This document shows, in pieces, positions 37,901 to 51,639 of a stretch of DNA of 64,000 nt. The first letter of the stretch is position 1. Every line of letters begins with the position of its first letter. Below the pieces are notes generated by a model. It ran no database searches. It saw only the letters and a program-made list of their open reading frames with translations, and was not told the origin of the DNA. The position numbers were made by a program, and so were the translations under genes. The DNA is from Dicaeum eximium. Its lineage: Eukaryota > Chordata > Aves > Passeriformes > Dicaeidae. The DNA lies in assembly GCA_013396995.1 (NCBI GenBank), contig VWZP01010268.1, positions 741,432 through 805,431 on the forward strand, in the 5' to 3' direction.

Positions 37901-40900
37901 ATAAAGGGAATTTATTGTTGTATTATGCTTGTTTCTCTCCGACCAAGCAGAAGAAATATTAAGGAGGGATTGTCCAGCTAGCTGACAGTTATTAATTTTT
38001 TATGAGTGTTTTGAAGTCCAGATCATGTGTTTATATTCTCAGGCTGTATTATTTTTTCCCAAATTTTTTAAGCTCTTCTCATATTTTTTCAGAAGTGTGT
38101 CCTCTTAAGCTAAGCCATTATCAGTCATAGAAGAATTATCATGGCACAGCAGCCGTGCAGCTCACTGCACATCTAAGGCAGGCACCAAAAGGTTTTCCCA
38201 TAGACCAGTAAAGCTCTTTTTCCTGAAGAAAAATAGATTGCACCTTCAAGTGTTCTGTTGCTCTGCTGGGCTTGACTCTTGCCACAGCTTGGATATTCAT
38301 GGCTATCCACAGCTTGGATAGCTCATCCCAAGAGTGCTATTCTCCCTATAACTTCAATGAAAGACATTTAAATGCATTATGATAATAGCAGTATCTGATA
38401 AATCTTCTGCAGATAGTCAGAGCTGCAGGGTTTAGCAGAGCAAACAGGGTGGCTTCAAAGAGCTGTAACTATGAGGAAAATCATATATCTGGGAGGATAA
38501 ATTCTATGCACAAAATCTGTGTGTTATAAAAAGGCCCTGCTCTCTCCTGTACTGAGCAGCCTTCAGGAGAACAAGGATGTGGTTTGCTTTGTCTCTTGAG
38601 TGACTTGAGCAGAAGCAGTATGCTGACTTTCCAGACACTGTGGAGCCGAGGACAGGGGCAAGCTGTGCAGGGGCCATACAATTAGTTTAGGCAGTCCATC
38701 AGTACCTGCCAGCAGGAACAATGTAGCTGGGAGACAAAGCCCTGCACAACTGGGCTACAAAGCAACAAAGAAAAAGCCATAGGTACAAGAAGCTATCTGT
38801 CAGATGAAAATATTAGGGTCTGCCTGGGGGCCTGGCCCAGAAGCAGTTTTGAAGCACTTAGGTCCTCTTCACGTTCTGATGAGAGAGCAGACTAGGCACT
38901 TTTCCATCTCTCTGGGACCAGCTATGAAATCAAGCCTGTTGCAGGAGGTGAAAATACCACCAGGATTTCACAAGGATATTTTTGGCATGCGATAGACAGT
39001 GGTGGATCATGCAGATTTCCCATGCATGTCCTTCACAAGCAAGCTGTGGTATGGTGGGAGATAGGGGATGGACAGTGCTGGAGACTAGCACATCCTGTTT
39101 GTGTTCTGTTTGTGAGAAATATTCCCTACATTGCTAAGACAGGTAGTCCAGTCTGCACCACTGCTGGGAGAAGGCAGTCAACAGCTCTTCTCATAAACCT
39201 TGGTGATGACAGCTGCTGTTCACCCAGTAAGCCTGTGCATGTAATCTGAACCAAAAATGGATTTGCACTTAGCACGCTTTAAACAGGAATTATATCTAGC
39301 TCATTAAAGTTGCTGTGGCTAATAATCATGGACAGATGTCTAAATAAAACCAGGAAACAGCAACACAGCAGAGGCGTGGGTGGTGCTCCTTTCAGTGACC
39401 AAGTTCTGTGTGTCACTTCAATGGGGGGGACTGAGCCTGTACTGTGATTATAGATAGCACACCTCTGTTTCTGCTTTGAAGTATCTCCATATGGGAGTGA
39501 AGAGATACTGAAAGCTACTCTAGATTCTCCAGTCTGTTGCTGGCATTGCTCCCAGAATGCAGCCTGCTGAAACTTTGAATTTACCATTACAGAAATGTTG
39601 GAGGAATTGCTTATGAAAGAATGAACAATCTTTATTTCCCAATTTAAAAAAATACATGTAATGCTTCTTGCAACTAGGACTGAGTATAATGAAGAGACAA
39701 AACTGAAATAATGGAAGATATTTTTGACATGTTGTTGTGCTTAGCCTTAGTCATCTGCCTTTAGTGTTTATGCACTAGGTTTTGAGAGCCAAAGAAATAA
39801 CAGCAAATGTAGGAAATTGAAATGATGAAGTAAAAAAAAAAAGAAGTTATGAGGGTAATCTCCCATGCTTTTTCTCAATTTTTTTTTGGCCAGTGTCTGC
39901 AAATTCTACTCATACTGAGATAAACTAATTGGAAAAAGAGAGAACTGTGAGCTTGAAGGTTCACAAAATTTTCATTTCATCAGTTGCTTGGTAACATAAA
40001 TCAGGGTTATAAAAAAAAAGACATGGAATTCATGCAGGTTCCCACATTTCAGATTGTATGTTTGGTTCCTGTGTTTATATTCTGTGTAAGTATCTAAACC
40101 ACTGTTTAAAGAGGACAAGCAACATTATATGGAATAATTCACAGTGTGCATACAAACACCTTGAAAATCTGTGTGGACAATTTCAAAGCTATTAATGGAC
40201 AAAGGTTCTTGACTTTAGGCAGCTTTAAGGAACTCTCTTTTATTAAAGCACTGATTAGTCCTGCTCTGGTGTTAGGAGATAACTTGAAAAGGGCAGCTAG
40301 ACCTCAAAGCAGGAAAGAATCTGGAAAATCACATTAGAAGTTAGATCCAGGAGAAAACTCCAATTGGCTACTTTGCATCCTATCAGATCAATTATCATCA
40401 GTGGTCCGGTAGGAATGCTTCACACTACAAATGCTTTCAACACCCAATTGAAAAGTGCTGCCAGGTATGCACACTGCAATTGTGCACACTTTTTGTCATT
40501 TGGTAGTGGAATGGCTTTGAATAAATGGTAGGGAAGCCTACTGCCTAGTGATGCATGCAGCACGTTTAAATTTGTTTTGTTAACTAACTCTCAGTCTTCT
40601 GTCTGACTCCTACTTGCTGTAGAAGCTGGCAGAGAGACCATCACCTTTCCCACAAATTAGTTTTGAATAGCTTTGGTCAGTCCTTAATGACAATGTATGT
40701 CTTGAAGGGCTTTGCATCATTCTGCTGGATTATAGAAATAGCAGAAGGCAGCAAAATGAAAAGTGTGGTTATTTTGATATATATGATCGGAGGTTTTTTA
40801 TCAGCTAGGACAAAGAAAGATAATCAGGAGTACTAGAAATGCCAGTGCAGTGGCACATAGGTGAAGGCTCTTACCAAAATTTAAATGTTAATCAGTGTCT

Positions 40901-41328
40901 CTGTGTTTTCTAAGGCTTGCAGAAGTCCGACTCTGAGGACCTAGGCAGAAAAGGAAGTTCAGTCACTTTCTCCCTATGTGTGCAATTCCTTTCCTTCTTG
41001 CCAGAAGTGGAACTAGGCCACCTAAATCTATAAATGACATTTGTGCCACATCTGTTGTTCAGTACTTGAATGAACTTGTTCAGCTGTTCAGTACTTGAAC
41101 GTGAAGATGAGCACCTGAAAGCTTTAACTTTCATTTTTTAGTGTGCCTAAGTAGCTGTGAAGTTAATAGTTATCTGTAAGTTGTCAGCAGTTATTAGGGT
41201 CTTTGAAGGCTGAATTCTGTTCCACATAATGCGTAAGGAAGAGATAGGTGATCCAGCCACAAAAGTTGTGGTGAGTAGCCTGTGGCCTGTAGTTGTTAAA
41301 AATTGTGTGTGTGTAGTGTCCTCCAAGC
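34961..41328. other. No gene recognised; one protein-like short frame
   Basis: More than 6 kb without a recognisable repeat or gene. A 63-codon plus-strand frame at 36140-36331 has a protein-like composition (rich in Ser, Arg, Lys) and lies where a few CpGs persist, but its splice context is poor. Poly(A) runs of 9-13 bases occur at 39830-39843 and 40011-40019. Confidence 0.5.
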
Positions 41329-41372
41329 ATTTGCTATCTGTGAGTCTCGCTCACTGATAGCAAATCAGTGAG
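41329..41372. repeat. Two overlapping, mutually exclusive stem-loops
   Basis: The first has 15-base arms, 41329-41343 and 41351-41365 (ATTTGCTATCTGTGA against TCACTGATAGCAAAT, one mismatch, 7-base loop). The second has perfect 9-base arms, 41350-41358 (CTCACTGAT) and 41364-41372 (ATCAGTGAG), with a 5-base loop. The right arm of the first overlaps the left arm of the second. Confidence 0.85.
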
Positions 41373-44300
41373 AACATCTGAGAGGAACAGAAACAGAAAT
41401 GTGTGTGGGAAACCACAGTGGAAGCCATATAGATTGTGGCTTTTTTTCTTGTCTAGGTCTGGGTCTGAAAAGTGCCCTGATGTTTCTGGACTAGTGCTTT
41501 AAGGGGGAAATAGCTGACAACAGAATGTTTCCTGTTAGATGAGATGAATCTCAACATTTTGGTTTGTTTCAGTACACCTGCAGCTGAAAGAGGTCACATT
41601 GCGCCTGTTAAGAGAACTGTGTCAATACTCATCTCTGATAGGGAAAGAAAATGTCCTTGTTGGATCTTTGACAATTTAGTTTCTTTCACAAAAATTAAAT
41701 TCACGCAAGTTAAATCGATGTGGTTGATTTCTGGTTTCAGTCCCCTTTATATTTCCCTTCTATTTCAGAAGTTACAAGGCTGTGTAAAGACTTGGATGTT
41801 CTCTCTTTGGTAAATTGCCATTTACACAATCTGGTGGAATGAGGAGAAAAAACCGCAATCCTAATTATCTGTCTGAGCCACCTATTCAGGCTGAAAAAAA
41901 GTTTTAGCTTCAGTGAGAAGTGATTAATGCTTAATGTACTTAAGTAAGTTGGGAAGTCTCCAAATTACTTTTGCAGAGGTCTGGGAGATGCCTGCCTTTT
42001 ATTTTTACAAATTTCTGAGGAGGTGCTACATCTTCCATTCTTGTTTCTACCAGAGAAAAAAGTCAGGCAGCTCCAACTGTACTAAAACTGAAAAAAAACT
42101 TAACTGAGAGGCATGGGCTGTATTCTGAGAAAATAAAAACAGTTTCTATTGTATACAAAGACATCCTCAGAAATTGTTTGGGTGGCAATTTACAAAATCA
42201 GATCCAAGAAGGTATCAAGACACTGGACACCCAAATCCTACATACCCTCCCACAGAAAACTTATGAACCTGGATTAGAAGCAAGATGAGCTAGTGGAAAT
42301 CAGCCCGGGGAATGGACTCCAAGCACTCACAGAATATGGTGGTTAAACAGGACCTGAAGAACCAAAGTACTGCTGGGTTTTTTGGTGATTGTGGTCTTGG
42401 TTTTTTGTCCAGCTCCAGAGTTTGTATATGGTGTGGACAGGTTCTGTGGACTCTGTCTCTGATCCTCAGGACTATTCAGGTTTTGGACTAACACTGATAA
42501 TATTGCTAGTCTAATCTGTATGTGAGAACAAGGATTTAAATACTTCAAGTTTTCTATCACAAAAAAATGGGAAACAGAGGTAACAATTCTTCTTCTCTCA
42601 CAGACTGATGAGAAAATTATGAGGCACTTGGATTCTCTAGTAATGGAAAACATATGACTTCCTGGGGATGCCTAGAGGGGTATTTAGAGGTACCAGGAAT
42701 CCCAGGACTCCCAGGACTAGGACTTCCAAAATTTCCTAGTTAAATGGATCACTTTTTATCAGTTTTGGTATAATTTCAAGCACCTGATTATCTTTTAAAA
42801 AACACTACAAAGTGTGACTGGGCATCAGTGTAGGTTTTATATCTGCACAGGCTATTCCCAGCTTTTTTTCTGGGGAGTAAATGCCATGTTTCTGACCTCG
42901 CCTTACTTGACTCCTTTGCTTCAGAGCTGCTCTGCTCCTTGTCTAATTGTGTGCAAACTATTGGAGGAAAGTGAGATTGTCATACTACTGGGACACTGTT
43001 ATAGGAGGACTGAAGATTCTGTTCATGAAAACACTGACTGCAGACAGTTTGTGTTCTACAACTCAGCACTTTACTGGCGTTTTCTCATGTTTTTGTGTAG
43101 CTCCAAAACTGTAGACTTGTGTTTGCAACATCTGTATCCAATTGACCATACTGCACTGGTGAGTGATTCTCAAACTCCTAGCATAAACTCCAGGAGTATG
43201 CTGTAATCCTAACTCATGTGTGGGACTAACTAGTGAATAGTTTCAGTGCTTTTCTCTGTTGTCAGATCAAATCCACTAAAACTAGAAGACAGGCATGATG
43301 TTGCCCTTACTTTCTCTTTCAGAAGCCCCAGCTACTAGAAAATATTAATGACCTTGGTTTGCTCCACTAACCAAACTTAGGTTGCAGGCTTTCTGACTGT
43401 GAAGTGTGAAATATGCGCATTTAGGATATTCTGCATTTCTCTGTTTGTTCCCTTTGATCAAGGGAACGCAGTAGTCAGCTGAATCCTGCAGTAGGTTTTT
43501 TGAGAAATCCTTGCCAATTCAGCTGCTCTAGCCCTTAATAGGTGGATAGTTGTCATAAGGCAACATGGAGTTGAACAGAAAGCCTTGAACACTTTTTCAC
43601 ACTCTACCAGCAATCATCTGAGAAAGACAAAATTATGAAAATTCCTTTTCCTGGGTGAAGCTTTAAACATTCACTATCAAAAAGAGAGTGAAAGCTTTTT
43701 CTTGTGGTGCATGTATTCTAGGTGATCTTTAAGGCAAAGATCTTTTTGAACGTTGTCAATCAAAAGAGTGGGGCATTAGTCCACAGACGTTACTCATTGG
43801 ATTACAGAGTGCACTTGGATTTGATCATACAGATTACACTTGGATTCATTAAAAAAAAAAAAAAAAGCCAACATTTTTAAATCAATGTTTTGTCAAGCTT
43901 TCAAAAAACAGAGAAGTTTCATCTCAGGAATTCCTTCCTCAAGGTCAGCTGCTTTGTGTGTTAAATTATTTTATTTCACCTCATCTATTCTGCAGCAGCC
44001 TTTCTCATATGACTTCTCTTTGTGGTGGTGCCCCCATCCCTTCATCCAGTCCTGGGAGCTTCCCTTTCCAGCTTCCATGTAGAAACTTTGGCTGCTTCTC
44101 TGCACTCCAGAAGTACCATAGCATATGGAGCTCCTGCTTTGGGATGTGATGAACAAAGCCATTGTTCTGCATACAGAGATTTATGTCTAACCTCGCTGAT
44201 GCACATTCCTTAGATGACCCAGAAAGGAAGCCCACAGTACACTTGGAAAGGAGGAAATTCACAGTATTCACTCACAGAAATTGCAGACGTTGAATTGGCT

Positions 44301-46264
44301 GGAGCTTTCTCTGATACCAACAGTTATGTGGAATTATAATTTATCTTTTTACTTGAGTCTCCAGCAGCATTGTGTCTGTCATAAGTTACAAATATGCCCT
44401 TCACACTATGGAATGAGCTTTACATTCCTCTTCTATTTTTTTCCCCAGTCTTAGGTTTCTGCCGTTTTATGTGGACCTGCAGCAGCTGCTGTCCCGTAAC
44501 TTGGAAGTACTTTCCCACAGTTAATTTATAGGTGTCAAATACTTGCTGTTTAAGTCAGCATATAACCCTTCGTTATTGGCAGTGACAAGTGAGTACACAC
44601 GAATTATCTCATTAACCTCAATACAGCATCACTTCAAGGACACTAATTTTAGCAGGGGTAGATGGAAAATTGTTTATTTTTTTGTTTAAGGCAAAGTGCC
44701 TCAGCTTTTCATCTTGTTTTTGTCTCCTGTTTCTGAGGGAATTTTGGAGGATAAAATAGTTCTAAAGCATATTTATTTCAAGGAGCAGCCACACATTGAA
44801 CAGTGCCATTATATCACAGTCTGTTTCAGGAAGTCTTTGGGACACAGTCGTAGTGTTTCTTCTATTACTTAACAGCTTCTTACAGAGCCATTCAAAGTTA
44901 GACCTTGTATTAAAAAATAATCCTTTCATGCAGGCTTTGGAAGAAGCCTTTTAACTCAAAATATTCCACTGACATTTTTAATCCAAATTGAGCCTTTATT
45001 CCAGTTCACTTAAAGCAAAATGAAATGTTCTCCTCTTACTTCTACCTGTTCTCACTTCTTCCGCTTGAAATGAGCTATCCTCCCTTGCACAAAACCAATT
45101 TTCTTTCCTGAGTGCATCTGCAGTACTCTTAAAGCTGGTTGTCACATCGCCATCTAGTGATTTAAAAATCATTGCAAAGATGCTTCACCTGAAGGTGTTT
45201 CACTAATGGCCAACTCTCAGTGAGGAAGACCCTCACTTGCAGGTGCAGTTGCCTGTCCTTTTATGTGGAATGTCTAACCAAACATGAGTGATTTCCTAGA
45301 ATGTGAAAAATTTATCTTTTATCTGCTGTCAGGGTATTTTTATAAAAAGTGGATGCAAGTGGAGGGAGGAAATATGTTAGAAAGCCTTGGGTATAGAGCT
45401 AAAAAAAGTACCCATATATCATTTTAAAGAAGTATTGATTTGGTGTACTGAAGCATAGTAGCACTAACTGGAAATTACCTCTGCATTTTCAAGTTAGAGG
45501 CCTCCTCCATTCTGTTTGATTTTTAACACAAGCTGTATTATCTGGTTTTGTATTCATTCTAGTGTTGAATGCTCATTTTCAGCAACAGTTAGGATGGCAA
45601 GGGAAACAGCATACTTTTAAAAAATGATAGAATTGCCTGGCCAGAACCAGGTTGCGTTTTTTTTGCCAGTGACAAAGCGAGCAACAGGGGTGGTCATGTA
45701 CACATGGTCTGCACATTTGTAGAGGTGGGTAAAGTATTATAGAAGACCAGGTGCTGCTTCTGATTTAGATGTGTTAGCACAGGTGAATAGGATGTTTTGG
45801 GGACATTTCTTTGCTGAATGTTTCAAAACAAGCAACAGGTGTTAAGCATATCTGATTTTCCGCTTTTATTATTCACAAATGTGCTGAATGGTCGAGGACA
45901 AAATTTCTAATCAGAGATACCCACAACCCTTTTACTTCTTGCAACAGGATAATTTCTTACTCTTCACATGTCTCAGTGTCTTCTGTCTGTTTATGTGTTG
46001 TAAGAGCCATTTTCACTTGGAGGTGCCAACAGCAATAGTTTTGCCAGCCTTTGGATAGCAGAGAGTCTTTTGCTAAGATAACGTCCAAGAAACTTATGTC
46101 TGAAGTAAGAACAGTAAGTTCGTACTTCAGAAAGAAGTAAGATGGATGTGCCAACCCTTCATTATTTCTCAGTAGTCTCCTTTGTAATGGTAGGCTCTGT
46201 TAGCTACAAATCTGTATAAGTGTCAGTGACTGAAATAGCCTTCCTCATGAGTGTTAAACCAGGG
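41373..46264. other. No gene recognised
   Basis: Open frames of 108 codons (minus, 42327-42653) and 130 codons (plus, 42814-43206) have no recognised domain. A 16-base poly(A) run lies at 43851-43866, preceded by a local near-repeat of ACACTTGGATT-type sequence. A short palindrome is at 43447-43467. Confidence 0.5.
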
Positions 46265-46434
46265 TGCACCTATTTAAAATAGGTGCAAGATGGGCAATAC
46301 TGCTTTCTGGCAGTATTATACAGAGGGATTCCTGCACCATTGGCATTGGGTTCCCAGGAACCACAATTAGGAGTTAAAATATGAGTTCCTCTGTTTTCAG
46401 GCTGAAAACAGAGTGCTTTCAGTGCTTTGCACTG
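46265..46434. repeat. Cluster of five perfect stem-loops
   Basis: In order: 46265-46287 (11-base arms, TGCACCTATTT / AAATAGGTGCA, 1-base centre); 46296-46317 (8-base arms, AATACTGC / GCAGTATT); 46349-46362 (6-base arms, GGTTCC / GGAACC); 46389-46413 (11-base arms, CTCTGTTTTCA / TGAAAACAGAG, 3-base loop); and 46420-46434 (6-base arms, CAGTGC / GCACTG). All arms pair perfectly. No repeat family with this arrangement is known to me. Confidence 0.85.
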
Positions 46435-47910
46435 GAAGTAAATTAACTGTGCTACCCCCACCATCTCTCACTTCTAGTCCTGTATTTAGTCCATTTTTAT
46501 ATTTACTCACTTCTGGAGTGATCTTTGGAGTAAAGTTTGGGTTTAGCAGACAGAAAGTTTCTTGCTGTGCTAGAAGATAAGACTTACATATAGTTGATTG
46601 CCTTTTAAACTTGATGAGTATTTTCATGGAGCCAGAACGGCTTCTGAAAGCTTGCTTTACACAAATATATTCCTCAGCTTTGAGATAATCATTACATATC
46701 TTAGTTCCCTAGATTTGCATCCTCTTTGTTGGCATAGGCATCTAATCTGATTCTCAAATTGAAATACTGGGTCCTATATCTGCTTGTATAAGTGGTGGGG
46801 GAAACACTGATTGCAAAATAGAGACATGTGAAAGAATTTTTGGAAAAAAGTCAGTATAAATATCTGCTTTTTACAAGGTGGGAAAAGTGAGCTAATGGCA
46901 CTAAGAAAGTAATTTTTATGAGATTCCCTTGAAAGCCAGAAAAAGGCAGAAAAAAAAGAAGTTATCAAATACTGAGGTGTTATCACTAGAGAACATATGA
47001 AAGGGAGCTTCACAAACCATCTGGAAATTTAAATCTGGAGTTCCCTCTGTCCTGAACAGTCTATCAGCAGTTTCCATGTCCCTTCAGTGAAGTATAAGGA
47101 AAGTCTCCACTCCCTTGAGTACTAAGATGACTCTGTAAGTCACACACACATCTCCATATGCTGAGACAATTTGTCCCTAAGAGAACAGAAGCTGTAAAAC
47201 TCAAAAATTAATTTTCTTTTTATTTTATGTCTGTGCAAGGCTAATTATTGATAAGCTGACTGCACTGGTGACTTGTATTACTGCGTGGGAGTCATCAATT
47301 TACCTCAAAACACACTGAGTATAGAACAGAGACAGTTTTTTTGTACCTTGGGCTCTGTAACAAATTTAGAGCTGTGTTACATGACTTTATTACTTTGTCT
47401 TCAGGTATAAATATCACCATAAATTGGGCTATGCATATATAGATTTAGTTCATCCTCACATGAGAAACTAGAAAGTTATCCTGACTTTAAATGCTGTTAA
47501 TGGTAGAAAGTTATTGATAGAGGTTTTTTCACAGCATGATTGTCACAGACAGTAGAAGACAACAGTAATGGCCTGCAGTCTTTCTAGAGATGATCTGATT
47601 TTTGCTATGACAGCTTAAGGACCTGCAGGAAGTCCAGATCAACTGAAGTTTACTTTTCTGTCTGAAAATCTGCATTTCTTTCCTGTTCAGAGACAGGACT
47701 GGGGACAACTCTTCTCCCCATTATACTATCCACTGAAACTCATTAATCTTTTTTCTGTAGTTGCTGCCTTTCCAAAGCTGTGTATTTTGGATTCTTTCTT
47801 TTCTGTTGCCCTATGAAATCTATAGGTCTCTGTACTGACTACTGTCTATGAATTATATAACAGGGACTCATGGATCTGTTCAAAATTTCTTCAACAATAA
47901 CAGAATAGTT
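46435..47910. other. No gene recognised
   Basis: Short open frames only (up to about 79 codons). No transposon or RNA gene was recognised. Confidence 0.6.
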
Positions 47911-48395
47911 TCATAGAAGTATAGAATCAAAGAATTGTTTAGGTTGGGAAAGACCTTTGGAGATCATTGAATCCAAGCATTAAACCAACACTGCTAAGTC
48001 CACTACTAAACCATGTCCCTCAATGCCATGCCTCCAGGAACAGTGGCTCCACCACCTCCCTGGGCAACATGTCCCAGAGATTAATTATTCTTTCAGTGAA
48101 GAAATTCCTCCTAGTATTCAAACTGTATTTCCCATGGTGCACCTTGAGCCCATTTCTATTTGTCCTATTACTAATTTCATGGGAGAAGAGGCCAACCCCA
48201 CGTGGCTGCACCCTCCCTTCTGGCAGCTGTAGAGAGTGATAAAGACTTCCCTGATCCTCCTTTTCTCCAGGCTAAATACCCCCCACTACCTCAGCCAATT
48301 CTCATAAGACTTGTGTTCTAGATTTTTTTTCTAGATGCTTAATTGATCGTCTTTTGACATGATCCAGCAGGTCTTTGTGCTTCTGGCTGCATTAC
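47911..48395 (-). mobile_element. CR1 3' end, minus strand
   Basis: The plus strand opens with TCATAGAAGTATAGAATCAAAGAATTG, the inverted terminal octamer repeats. It continues with GGTTGGGAAAGACCTTTGGAGATCATTGAATCC in broken pieces and CACCACCTCCCTGGGCAACA. Then come GTGAAGAAATTCCTCCTAGT and CTCATAAGACTTGTGTTCTA. It fades after GACATGATCCAGCAGGTCTT near 48395. This is the full CR1 3' region with a decayed ORF2 tail in reverse orientation, 5'-truncated at the right. Confidence 0.94.
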
Positions 48396-51300
48396 TAATG
48401 TCTAGGAATGCTGAGCGCTTGAGCCTTTTCCTGGTTTTGAGGCATTCTTAAAGCCTGTGGAATGATTTCTGTAGGAGTTCTCCAGCACTGAATAATATGC
48501 TTGCCCAGCCTTTTTTAGAAAAACAGATTGGTGTTTGGCAGCATTATTTTGTCTTCTCTTTTTCACAAATCTTGTAGAACCTTTCAGAGCTCTAAAGAGA
48601 TGACTTGAGAACTTACCCTGCAGTCAAATTTAGATAGAGTTGGCCTGTGTGGTTTTAAAAGTTGCAAGGCAGGGATGGAATACATTTAATTTTCTTTGGA
48701 ATCCCTGCTAAAAATTAAGATATATTTATGGTCCTGTGCTGTTGTACAAAAGCAAATTTGTATGGTTATTTTCATTGTCCACATGGAAATGTTCTAGCAG
48801 ATCTTTGTATTTCTAAGCCAACATCAGGTTGACTCTTCCTAAATTTCAAGATCCTCTTAGAGGAAGAAACGCCTTATTTCCTGGTGCTGAAATTGGTATT
48901 CATATAAAACTTTTGAACTTATTCTCCTTACAAGGTCTGTGGTATTTGTTGGAGTAAAACATCACTCTGTAAACAGCTGAAGTTCAAAGGAATGAAGAAA
49001 TAAACAGCAATGCCCTCTTCTCCCATAAAGGGAAAGAAGCATCTTCATTGAGTGGTTTTCTGATCAGCAAATAAAACCAAATTGTTGCACAATCTCTAAT
49101 GGGACCTCATTCTTCAGCAGTAGCAGTGCCTTTAAAGTATTTGATGACCTTTGCTTTGCTGTTAATTTCACCTGAGACTGTAAGCAAAATTCTAAAAAGG
49201 TCCATCCATGATGGATAGTTCTGTCCTGAGCAGTTCCACTCAGTAGTCTAGCAACCATCAGACATTTTGCCTTTGTGTACATTGGATCATGATGCATGAA
49301 GGTGATTCTTGGAACCTTGCAATGTAAGCACCCAATACATTAATTTTGAGAGGTGTGGATCCTTTCTGCTCCATCAACTATTCCATGAAATTAGCTATTA
49401 GAAGTACACTTTCAGGGCAGGCCACTTTGTATCAGAAGAGAATGCTCCCTTTGGCCATTTGTAAACCTTAACATTTGTTGGAGTGATGTTGAGAGTCACT
49501 AAGCATGATCAAATAAAATACAGGTATAAGAAAGTTATTTCCTATGGTAAGGTGGCTTATTTGCATTGCTTTTGATTCATATTAAATAAGCATTGTATTC
49601 CATGCCCAATAATGTTGAAATTATTGTGATTTCCACAAAACTTCAGTTTATCTATTTACAACCATCTGCTATTGTTATTTGGGGTCCTTTTCACTTATGA
49701 AACATATTAACAATGACATGCAGTGAAGAACTGCTTGATGCGCCATCATATCACAAGAATTTGCAATGCAAAAAATTGTATGGTGTGCCTGTTAAAGAAA
49801 CTCATGTATTGAGGCTCCTCTCAGTCAGCATTTCAATGAATATGATCATCTAAAAATGTATATCATAAGGGATGATCTGGTTCAAACGGGGATTTTTTAG
49901 GTATGACAATGTGAAGGGAAGCCGGAGTACTCCTGAGGTCATGAGAGAAGTCTGTCACAGAAACTGCTCTCTCGCTCTCCCTCCCTGCTCCTTTTTAATT
50001 TCCAATCCATTTAAATTTTCTCTCCAAATGCAGAAATCTGTCAGCCTAAGCTGGTGGACTACAGCAAGAAGGAAGGCTGTGAAAGGGAAAATGAGAAAAA
50101 ATAACATGCAACATCTTGGTGTCTTTGGAATTATTATAATACACAGAAATAGTGAGTAAAGAGCTGCAGGAGTAAAGAGATTTGTAATAAAATGTAGGTA
50201 ACATCTTAATTTTAAAAAAGAGCAAGATAGAAGGACACAATTAGTAAACTGCAGGCAATACAAATTTGAATTATTATACAATGCATTAATTACCAGGATT
50301 TTGCTAGCATTTCTGTAATCAAGGCATTTTTAGTTTAAGTCTAGCAGATGGTGTATCTTGTAGTTCACAGTAAGAGACTGGTCATTATCTTGAGCAACCA
50401 GGTCTGAAGACATATGGACCTAAGTATAAATGACTAGTTTGATTTTCATGTGGGAATTCTTTTGTGTCCAGCCAAGGTTGCACCAGCACTATCAGAGAGA
50501 TCAGGCTGGGTTCCTAAAAAGTTATCTCTGAGTAAAAGTGAGGTCAGAGCTCTAGAGAGAGGTAAAACTCTCATTGGAACAGAACAAGTTGTTCTCTGGC
50601 TGAAGCCATCACAGTTGTGACACCCCCTCTGCAATGCTGTGGAAAGTTTATTTGTCTCATCAGATTATCTGTTTGCAGAAGAGATCAAACATCATGAAAT
50701 GTGATGGGGAGGTGGAGTCAGAAACCAAAGTGGTATCATCTACTTAGGTCGCTGCACCGAATAGAACATAATATCACTTTCTGTAAATATTGAGATCACT
50801 ACACCAGCAGTGTTACAAAACAGAATTTAGGATAGACATATTCAAAAGCAATCAAATCCCATTTTTAAATGTGTCTCAGTAGTAGCACTTTTCTGGAACT
50901 CCTCTGTTGTTCTTCAAGATACATCTTAGAATTTTATTCAGGACAACTGACTGGCAAACGTAAGTAATTCATGACAATGTAATCTCAAAACCACAAAGTT
51001 TAGATGTTTTGAATTTTCTTAGTTTATGTCACACTGTTGAGGGGCTTCAGTTGTCTGATAATTTAGATTTTATTTTGGCCAAGTAAGTGCACTTTAACAT
51101 GCACATTGATTTGGTACCCTGTACGTTGTCTCTTCTTCTGACTCTACTCTTCTGAGAGAGCTGCTGTGCTGAGATCTGACTTGAAGTCACAGCGGTGCTT
51201 GCTAGTGCTGCGGGTTTCTCTCAGTTCACAGGAAACATTTGAGTTCAGAGCTCCTGGAAGGAACCAAATATGGGACATCAGTGAGGGTAGTGAGTGGTGC

Positions 51301-51639
51301 CCTGCCCCCTTGTCCTGTGTTAAGCCTGCTGTGGGATCCCTGCTGGGCTAAGCACACCCAGCTGCCCACGCTGCGCCACCCGCGGCCCTCACCCGGAGGA
51401 CATTGCCACAGCCACAGCCCGCCCCTGCAGCAATACCAGCACAGGCTGACTTTTCAGAAGCACTGTTTTCCAACATAGAAAATTTCTGGTGAGTTGCATC
51501 CCGTGAGTTGATCTATGCTGAATATGTAAGGAAGGAGCATATGTATTTGAGCTGGAGTGAAAAAACCTCCCTTTAAGCTTATTTTCCCAGGACTTCTACC
51601 AGGGCAGATGGAGGAGGCCTAGGGTGACTCTGTACATGC
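48396..51639. other. No gene recognised
   Basis: About 3.2 kb of AT-leaning DNA. G+C and CpG begin to rise at about 51165-51430, ahead of the CpG island, with CGCTGCGCCACCCGCGGCC near 51370. Open frames are short and unassigned. Confidence 0.55.

Noticed and set aside
42814..43206. 130-codon plus-strand open frame
   Set aside because: It begins at a non-ATG codon, has no recognised domain and has a Cys/Ser/Leu-rich chance composition.
43447..43467. 21-base near-palindrome GTTCCCTT...AAGGGAAC
   Set aside because: Eight-base arms with a short loop are expected many times by chance in a window this size.
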